NCBI RefSeq assembly: GCF_014205165.1
Contig: NZ_JACHMZ010000001.1
Location: forward strand, 5,934,501-5,998,500
Direction: 5' to 3'
Source: Micromonospora carbonacea
Lineage (GTDB): Bacteria > Actinomycetota > Actinomycetes > Mycobacteriales > Micromonosporaceae
DNA: 64,000 bases
Positions 54,725-64,000 of this stretch are shown here, piece by piece (position 1 is the stretch's first letter; the number at the start of each line of letters is the position of its first letter). The position numbers and the translations under genes are program-made. The notes below the pieces were generated by a model that had not been told where the DNA came from, ran no database searches, and saw nothing but the letters and a program-made list of their open reading frames with translations.

Positions 54725-55354
54725 TCAGGCGTCGAGCCGGCTGCCCGGCTCGAGGCGCTGGTAGTCGGTGCCGGAGAGGGCGGCGTACTGGCGGTCGAGG
54801 ACGGCGAGCCCGTTGTCGTTGAGCAGCCCGTCGTGCAGGGCGAAGGCGCGCCGCGGGGCGACCGCGCGGATGAAGTCGACGACCTCGGAGAACTTCGACC
54901 AGGGGGCGTGGACCGGCGCGAAGAGCGTGTCCACCTGGACGTCCCCGGGTGCCACCAGCGAGTCGCCGGGGTGGTAGACGACGTCGTCGAGCAGGTATCC
55001 GAGGTTGTCCACGACCGGGATGTCGGGGTGGATGACGGCGTGCCGGCCGCCGTAGGCGCGTACCGGCACGCCCGCCGCCGTGAACGACTGGCCGGGCGCG
55101 ACCGGCTCCAGGGCCTCGGCCACGTCGCCGAGGACGCCGGCGAGCGAGGCCGGGCCGTGGATGCGCAGCGGCCGGCGGTCGAGCTGCCGGGTGAGCGCCG
55201 CGACGTCCACGTGGTCGGGGTGCTCGTGGGTGATCAGCACCGCGTCCGCCCCGTCCAGCGCCGCCGGGTCGCTGAAGACGCCGGGGTCGACCACCAGCAC
55301 CCCGCCGTCGTGTTCGACCCTCAGACAGGAGTGGGCGTACTTGGTGAGCTGCAT
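54725..55354 (-). CDS. MBL-fold metal-dependent hydrolase
   Basis: 209 residues, UlaG/YtnP-like small metallo-beta-lactamase fold. Seen: TKYAHSCLRVEHDGGVLVVD, the zinc motif THEHPDHVD (HxHxDH), GGRHAVIHPDIPVVDN and YHPGDSLVAPG, with a late FALHDG as last ligand. It hydrolyses an ester or lactone bond of an unknown substrate. ATG at 55354. First gene of a three-gene operon with the coiled-coil and SCO6745-like proteins. Confidence 0.9.
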   Translation of the reverse strand: MQLTKYAHSCLRVEHDGGVLVVDPGVFSDPAALDGADAVLITHEHPDHVDVAALTRQLDRRPLRIHGPASLAGVLGDVAEALEPVAPGQSFTAAGVPVRAYGGRHAVIHPDIPVVDNLGYLLDDVVYHPGDSLVAPGDVQVDTLFAPVHAPWSKFSEVVDFIRAVAPRRAFALHDGLLNDNGLAVLDRQYAALSGTDYQRLEPGSRLDA

Positions 55355-55473
55355 CGTGACTCCTCGATTGATCGAATCGTGATGTCCCTGAGCGCAGTCT
55401 GCCGGAACCGGCCCGGTGCCGCGCCGCGTCTGACGTATCGCCCGACGGGGGGCGCAGACGATCGGAGCTGTTG

Positions 55474-56418
55474 ATGGACGGACACGATAGACGCAGGTGG
55501 TGGGCCGCGGTGGGCCTGGTGGCGCTGCTGGCGGTCGGCGGGTGCAGCGCCGACGGCGGCGACGGCGGCGCGCAGGACTCGGCGGCCGTCGCGCCGCAGC
55601 AGGAGGCCCCGGCCGGCGGGGCGAAGGCGGGGCCGGGGGCCGACGCCGGTGGGGCGCGCTCCGGCGCGGGGGGCGGGTCGCCGGACCTGCGGGTCGACCA
55701 GCGGTCGATCATCTACACCGGAACCATGCGGGTACGGGTGGACGACGTGGACGCCGCCGCCCGGTCGGCCGTCACGGCGGTCACCGGCGTCGGCGGCTTC
55801 GTCGGCGGCGACGAGCGCAGCAGCGGGGGAACCGCCAACGCCCGGGCGGAGCTGCAACTGCGGGTGCCGGCGGAGCGGTTCACGGCCGTGCTGGAGGAGT
55901 TGGCGCGGCTCGGCCGGCAGGAGCAGCGGGCGATCCGCACGGAGGACGTGACCGAGGAGACCGTGGACCTCGACGCGCGGATCGCCACCCAGCGGGCCCG
56001 GGTCGAGAGCGGCCGCAAGCTGCTGGCGCGGGCCACCTCGATCGGCGACCTGGTGACGCTGGAGAGCGAGGTGGCCCGCCGGGAGGCCGACCTCGCCTCA
56101 CTGGAGGCGAAGAAGCGCCGCCTGGCCGACCTGACGGCGCTCTCCACCATCACCGTCACCTTCGTGGGGCCGGAGGCGGACGTCCGGGACCCGGAGCCCG
56201 ACACCGGCTTCCTGGTCGGCCTGCGCGGCGGCTGGACGGCCTTCGTCGCCTCGCTCGGCGTGCTGCTCACGGTGCTCGGGGCGCTGCTGCCGTTCGCGGT
56301 GGCCATCGGCGTGCCGGTGGCCGTGCTGCTGACGGTGCTGAGGCGGCGTCGGCGACGGACGCCGACGCCGCCCGTCAGCGCGCCGCCGCCAGTGCCCGCA
56401 GCGCGGTCTGCACCATGA
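55474..56418 (+). CDS. DUF4349 lipoprotein
   Basis: 314 residues. Signal peptide with lipobox (VALLAVGGC, Cys about residue 26), Ala/Gly-rich linker, then the DUF4349 domain: RSIIYTGTMRVRVDDVDAAA, RVPAERFTAVLEELARLGRQ, a long helical hairpin (LVTLESEVARREADLASLEA) and a C-terminal membrane span (FVASLGVLLTVLGALLPFAV) with a basic tail. It is thus anchored at both ends with the coiled coil outside. Role unknown. ATG at 55474 has GGAG 7 nt upstream. Its last 44 bp overlap the convergent M20 gene. Confidence 0.9.
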   Translation: MDGHDRRRWWAAVGLVALLAVGGCSADGGDGGAQDSAAVAPQQEAPAGGAKAGPGADAGGARSGAGGGSPDLRVDQRSIIYTGTMRVRVDDVDAAARSAVTAVTGVGGFVGGDERSSGGTANARAELQLRVPAERFTAVLEELARLGRQEQRAIRTEDVTEETVDLDARIATQRARVESGRKLLARATSIGDLVTLESEVARREADLASLEAKKRRLADLTALSTITVTFVGPEADVRDPEPDTGFLVGLRGGWTAFVASLGVLLTVLGALLPFAVAIGVPVAVLLTVLRRRRRRTPTPPVSAPPPVPAARSAP

Positions 56419-57823
56419 CCCGGACGCCGACCGCGATGGCCCGCTCGTCGACGTCGAACGAGGCGCGGTGCAGGTCGACGTTCGGGCCGGCGCGGCCGAC
56501 GCCGAGCCGGGCCAGCGCGCCGGGGACGTGCTCCAGATACCAGCTGAAGTCCTCGCCGCCCATGCTCTGCGGGGTCTCGGCGACCCCGTCGGGGCCGAGC
56601 GCCGCGTGGGTCGCCGCGGTCAGCACCTGGATCGCCCTGGCGTCGTTGGTGACCGGGGGCCGGCCGCGCAGGTATTCCAGGTCGACGGTGGCGCCGGTGG
56701 GCGCGATGACGTCCCGCACCACCTGAGCGACGATCTTGGGGGCCTCGTCCCAGGTGTCGCGGTCCATCACCCGCAGGGTGCCGGACGCGGTCGCCTCGGA
56801 CGGGATCACGTTGTACCGGGTGCCGGCCGAGGCGTGGCCGAACACCAGCAGCAGCCCGCTGTTGGCCGGCACCCGGCGGCTGACCAGGGCGGGCACCTCG
56901 GTGACCAGCCGGCCGAGCGCGTCGACCAGGTCGACGGTCAGGTGCGGGCGGGCCGTGTGCCCGCCCGGGCCGGTGAGCCGCACGGTGACGTTGTCGGCGG
57001 CGGCGGTGATCGGGCCGACCCGCAGGCCGACCTTGCCGACGGGCTGGTTGGGGTCGCAGTGCAGCGCGAAGATCTGCACGACGTCGTCGAGGCCGCCGGC
57101 CTCGATGACCTCCAGCGAGCCGCAGGGCAGGATCTCCTCGGCCGGCTGGAAGATCAGCCGGACCCGGCCGTCCAGCTCGCCGAGGTCGGCGAGCTGGGCC
57201 AGCAGCATGCCGACGCCGAGCAGCACGGTGGTGTGCACGTCGTGGCCGCAGGCGTGGCAGACGCCGTCCTTCGTGGACCGGTAGGGCACGTCCTTGACGT
57301 CGGTCAGGGGCAGCGCGTCGATGTCGGCGCGCAGCGCGACCACCGGGCCGTCGGGGCGGCCGTCGATGTCGCAGATGACCCCGTTGCCCTTCGGCAGCAG
57401 GCGGGGACGCAGGCCGGCGAGGGACATCTCGCGGGCGATCAGGGCCGCCGTCTCGAACTCCTCGCCGGAAAGCTCCGGGTGGGAGTGGATGTGCCGGCGG
57501 GTGGCGACGAGGCCGGGCATCCGGAGGGCGAGCATATGGTCGAGCTCGAAGGGCAAAGGCTGCGACCCGGACGGCGACTCCGGCCAGGCCGACGACGCCA
57601 GGTGGCTGCCGTTGGGCAGCGTCAACGCACTCGTCACGTCGAAATCTCGATCACTAGGAATGGATGGATCTTCGGGGATGACAGCCGCCAGCCTAGACCT
57701 TCGACGGTGACTCTGTGCAACATCATTCCCGTAGTGATCGGACCGCGCAGCGTCACGAAAGCCCTGGTGGGAGGGCTCCATAATCTGCGGGACAGCAGGT
57801 AGATCGCGGTTGAACGCCGTCAT
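56375..57823 (-). CDS. M20-family amidohydrolase
   Basis: 482 residues. The catalytic part (from about residue 85) shows TRRHIHSHPELSGEEFETAA, the metal-site CHACGHDVHTTVLLGVGMLL, IFQPAEEILPCGSLEVIEAG and QSMGGEDFSWYLEHVPGALA: a full AmiA/AmiB-type hydrolase acting on N-acyl amino acids or similar. ATG at 57823 is chosen for an excellent ribosome binding site, TAGGAGGTGT, 7 nt upstream. This adds an unusual roughly 75-residue polar N-terminus of no known fold; a GTG at 57637 would give a more typical length. Overlaps the DUF4349 gene end. Confidence 0.88.
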   Translation of the reverse strand: MTAFNRDLPAVPQIMEPSHQGFRDAARSDHYGNDVAQSHRRRSRLAAVIPEDPSIPSDRDFDVTSALTLPNGSHLASSAWPESPSGSQPLPFELDHMLALRMPGLVATRRHIHSHPELSGEEFETAALIAREMSLAGLRPRLLPKGNGVICDIDGRPDGPVVALRADIDALPLTDVKDVPYRSTKDGVCHACGHDVHTTVLLGVGMLLAQLADLGELDGRVRLIFQPAEEILPCGSLEVIEAGGLDDVVQIFALHCDPNQPVGKVGLRVGPITAAADNVTVRLTGPGGHTARPHLTVDLVDALGRLVTEVPALVSRRVPANSGLLLVFGHASAGTRYNVIPSEATASGTLRVMDRDTWDEAPKIVAQVVRDVIAPTGATVDLEYLRGRPPVTNDARAIQVLTAATHAALGPDGVAETPQSMGGEDFSWYLEHVPGALARLGVGRAGPNVDLHRASFDVDERAIAVGVRVMVQTALRALAAAR

Positions 57824-58154
57824 CTGCCCCACACCTCCTACAACCCGTAACCGACTCGGCGGTCACGAAATCACCCTCGATCCGGGGCCGTCGCTACCGA
57901 ATTGTCGCATTAGTCGCTTCGGCTCACCGCCGCTCAGACAACTAACCGACCGCACTCGGCGGCCGGGCGACTCCCGACGGTGACACGACGGGCCGGCGTG
58001 CTCTCACACACGCTGTCCGTCCCGTTCACCCGGACGGGTTACCCACGGCCCCGGGCGGACACACACCGGGGCCGCCCCGGTTGGGCTCACACCGGCGACC
58101 CTAGACCCGCCCGGTTACGCTTTGCGACCCCTCAACCGACGGATCAGGGGTGGG
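57824..58154. other. Intergenic region, promoter of the M20 gene
   Basis: 331 bases, no gene seen. It holds the M20 ribosome binding site (57831-57840), a less GC-rich 60-bp stretch around 57880-57950 suited to a promoter, and the hairpin 58047-58073 after the mutase gene. Confidence 0.5.
58047..58073 (-). terminator. Stem-loop after the mutase gene
   Basis: GGCCCCGG and CCGGGGCC, perfect 8-bp arms with an 11-nt loop, about 80 nt past the mutase stop. Confidence 0.5.
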
Positions 58155-59738
<1,584 letters not shown>

Positions 59739-59951
59739 CCCCGGATGGTAGGACGTGCCGCCGCGCCGGAGGGTGAGGGATTCCGCACACCGGACCCCTG
59801 TCTTTCCCGGCGCCCTCGAGGGGTGAACACCTGGCCACGTAGGGTCCGGTTCGGTAAACGTCCGTCGCGTCGGGTTTCGCATCGGGCGTCGGAACCAGCA
59901 AGATAGGGGTGTTGTGTCCCAGCCCCCTCGATTTCCCCCGGTGGCTTTTCT

Positions 59952-62222
<2,271 letters not shown>

Positions 62223-62253
62223 CCCCGGCCGGGCGACCCGACGGCGGTCGGCT

Positions 62254-62276
62254 CGGGCCGGCGCGACACCGGCCCG
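62254..62276 (+). terminator. Stem-loop after kinase 2
   Basis: CGGGCCGG and CCGGCCCG, perfect 8-bp arms with a 7-nt loop, 31 nt after the stop. Confidence 0.55.
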
Positions 62277-62312
62277 GCCGGGCCGACGCGACGTGGTGAT
62301 CCGCCGCCGTGC

Positions 62313-62318
62313 TATCAA
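62313..62318 (+). promoter_or_regulatory. Possible -10 box, leaderless pmmB
   Basis: TATCAA, 5 nt before ATG 62324; weaker than the other leaderless promoters. Confidence 0.35.
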
Positions 62319-62323
62319 GAGCC

Positions 62324-64000
62324 ATGGCGGCGGAACCCACTGACCTTGACGAGACGCGCGACCGCGACGGCGCGCGCGGCCTCGACGACCTTCGCGACCA
62401 GGCCCGGCGGTGGCTCGACGACGACCCCGATCCGGCCACCCGCGACGAGCTCCAGGCCGTGCTCGACGAGCTGCCGGCGAGCGCGCCCGAGCTGGCCGAC
62501 CGGTTCGCCGGGCCGCTGACCTTCGGCACCGCCGGGCTGCGCGGCCCGCTGCGCGCCGGCCCCAACGGGATGAACCTGGCCGTCGTCACCCAGGCCGCGG
62601 CCGGGCTCGTCGCCTGGCTCGCCGCCCAGGACGCCACCGGCCCGCTGGTCATCGGGTACGACGCCCGGCACGGCTCGCGGGAGTTCGCCGAGCGCACCGC
62701 CCAGGTCGCCACCGGCGCGGGCCGCGCCGCGCTGCTGCTGCCCCGCCCGCTGCCCACCCCCGTGCTCGCGTACGCGGTGCGGCAGCTCGACGCGGCGGCC
62801 GGCGTGATGGTGACCGCCAGCCACAACCCGCCGCAGGACAACGGCTACAAGGTCTACCTCGGCGCGCAGCTCGGCGGCGAGCTGGGCGCGGGGGCGCAGA
62901 TCGTGCCGCCCGCCGACGCCGGCATCGAGGCCGCCATCCGGGCGGTCGGCCCCCTCGCCGACGTGCCGCTGGGCCCGGCCGGGCAGGTCGTCGGCGACGA
63001 CGTCGTCGTCTCGTACGTCGACCGGGCCGCCGCCGTGGTCGACCCGGCGGGGGCCCGGCGGCTGAAGGTGGCGTACACGCCGCTGCACGGCGTCGGCGCG
63101 GCCGTGCTGACCGCGGCCTTCGCCCGCGCCGGCTTCGGCATCCCCGGCGTGGTGCCCGAGCAGGCGGTGCCGGACCCGGACTTCCCGACCGTCAGCTTCC
63201 CCAACCCGGAGGAGCCGGGGGCGATCGACCGCCTCGTCGGCCTCGCCCGGCGCACCGACGCGGACCTGGCCATCGCCAACGACCCCGACGCGGACCGCTG
63301 CGCGGTGGCCGTCCGCGATCCCGCCACGACGGGCGCGGCGGGCGTCGCCGGCCCGGGCGCGAACGGATCCGGTGGCTGGCGGATGCTGCGCGGCGACGAG
63401 GTGGGCGTGCTGCTCGCCGACCACCTCATGCGCCGGGGCGTGCAGGGCCTCTACGCCACCACCATCGTGTCGTCCTCCCTGCTGCGGGCCATGTGCGCCG
63501 CCCGGGGCCTGCCCTACGACGAGACGCTCACCGGGTTCAAGTGGATCGTCCGGGCCGGCGGCGGCTCCGCCCCGCTCGTCTACGGCTACGAGGAGGCGCT
63601 GGGCTACTGCGTCGCCCCGGACCACGTCCGCGACAAGGACGGCATCACCGCCGCGCTGACCGTCGCCGAGCTGGCCGCCGGCCTGAAGGCGCAGGGGCGC
63701 ACCCTCACCGACCGGCTCGACGAGCTGGCCGCCGAGTTCGGCGTGCACCACACCGACCAGCTCTCCGTGCGGGTCGACGACCTGCGGATCATCGCCGACA
63801 CGATGGCCCGGGTGCGGGCGGCCACCCCGACGACGCTGCTCGGGCAGCCGGTGACCGAGGCGCGGGACCTGCTCCCCGAGGCGGACGTGGTGATCCTGCG
63901 CAACGAGGCGGCCCGGGTGGTGATCCGCCCGTCGGGCACCGAGCCGAAGCTGAAGGCGTACCTGGAGGTGGTGGAGCCGGTCGCGGACGACGACGTGCCA
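62324..64000 (+). CDS. pmmB: Phosphomannomutase/phosphoglucomutase (3' end outside window)
   Basis: 559 residues visible, end cut off. It interconverts hexose 1- and 6-phosphates through a phosphoserine. Seen: FGTAGLRGPLRAGPNGMN near residue 65, the phosphoserine loop VTASHNPPQDNGYKVY (about 163), metal-binding IANDPDADRCAVAV (about 318), EEALGYCV, and the phosphate-binding RPSGTEPKLKAYLEV near the end. ATG at 62324. Gene order lpdA-cyclotransferase-amidohydrolase-pmmB parallels Rv3303c-Rv3308, with the mutase and kinase genes inserted here. Confidence 0.93.
   Translation, partial: MAAEPTDLDETRDRDGARGLDDLRDQARRWLDDDPDPATRDELQAVLDELPASAPELADRFAGPLTFGTAGLRGPLRAGPNGMNLAVVTQAAAGLVAWLAAQDATGPLVIGYDARHGSREFAERTAQVATGAGRAALLLPRPLPTPVLAYAVRQLDAAAGVMVTASHNPPQDNGYKVYLGAQLGGELGAGAQIVPPADAGIEAAIRAVGPLADVPLGPAGQVVGDDVVVSYVDRAAAVVDPAGARRLKVAYTPLHGVGAAVLTAAFARAGFGIPGVVPEQAVPDPDFPTVSFPNPEEPGAIDRLVGLARRTDADLAIANDPDADRCAVAVRDPATTGAAGVAGPGANGSGGWRMLRGDEVGVLLADHLMRRGVQGLYATTIVSSSLLRAMCAARGLPYDETLTGFKWIVRAGGGSAPLVYGYEEALGYCVAPDHVRDKDGITAALTVAELAAGLKAQGRTLTDRLDELAAEFGVHHTDQLSVRVDDLRIIADTMARVRAATPTTLLGQPVTEARDLLPEADVVILRNEAARVVIRPSGTEPKLKAYLEVVEPVADDDVP

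Noticed and set aside
53634..55712. Long minus-strand extension upstream of the SCO6745-like gene
   Set aside because: It overlaps the coiled-coil and MBL genes in another frame and is Arg/Pro-rich. The real gene starts at 53627.

Overview
The window is chromosomal DNA from a very high-GC actinomycete, most likely Micromonosporaceae (Micromonospora or Salinispora type). This rests on about 73% GC, GTG starts, an actinobacterial gene set (three-part acyl-CoA carboxylase, GTP-type PEP carboxykinase, LpdA-type NAD(P)H quinone dehydrogenase, DUF4245-glpX pair, SigE-family sigma factor) and many leaderless promoters. I see no rRNA, tRNA, integrase, transposase or CRISPR array. 61 protein genes are supported; the first (lipoprotein) and the last (phosphomannomutase) are cut by the window ends.

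Layout. 0-2.6 kb: two tandem paralogous lipoproteins and a DUF4245 protein. 2.7-9.3 kb: glpX-transporter, a divergent SDR/TetR pair with two matching operator-like palindromes, a flavoprotein reductase, a rhomboid protease and a secreted wall hydrolase. 9.5-14.2 kb: PhoH-type ATPase, small unknown genes, an HTH regulator, otsB. 14.2-19 kb: cis-prenyltransferase, geranylgeranyl-reductase-like enzyme, membrane protein, PEP carboxykinase. 19.4-25.3 kb: two GtrA proteins, a MaoC protein with a collagen-like linker, PH-domain protein, birA, accD. 25.4-31.6 kb: anti-sigma-like protein, sigma factor, M50 protease, GH25 lysozyme, small membrane protein, a Ser/Thr kinase. 31.7-36.5 kb: accE, a three-gene type VII-secretion-like cassette ending in a mycosin, maf, an O-methyltransferase. 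36.6-41 kb: ABC-2 exporter, PadR, accA. 41.1-49.6 kb: guaB1, regulators, DoxX, a MarR-linked heterodimeric ABC exporter, DedA. 49.6-64 kb: lpdA, cyclotransferase, GNAT, SCO6745-like, coiled-coil, MBL-fold, DUF4349, M20 amidohydrolase, acyl-CoA mutase, a second Ser/Thr kinase, pmmB.

The backbone follows Mycobacterium tuberculosis gene order as I remember it: DUF4245-glpX-PhoH-prenyltransferase resembles Rv1100-Rv1086; GtrA-PH-birA-accD-accE-maf-accA resembles Rv3277-Rv3285; lpdA-cyclotransferase-amidohydrolase-pmmB resembles Rv3303c-Rv3308. Against this the kinase/sigma/lysozyme block, the mycosin cassette, the exporters and the mutase look like lineage-specific insertions. BirA biotinylates AccA; AccA/AccD/AccE carboxylate acyl-CoA; the mutase can pass methylmalonyl-CoA to succinyl-CoA; PckG and GlpX are gluconeogenic.

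Most notable: (1) seven copies of a roughly 50-bp hairpin element, each lying directly after (or over) the stop codon of a gene in the same orientation; (2) a mycosin plus PPE-like cassette whose middle 1.7 kb is markedly lower in GC, crosses the gene boundary and carries three TTA codons; (3) two receptor kinases whose cytoplasmic linkers hold repeated Thr-x-x-Val motifs; (4) about nine genes with a -10 box 6-7 nt before the start codon; (5) clear palindromic operators for PadR and two TetR regulators.
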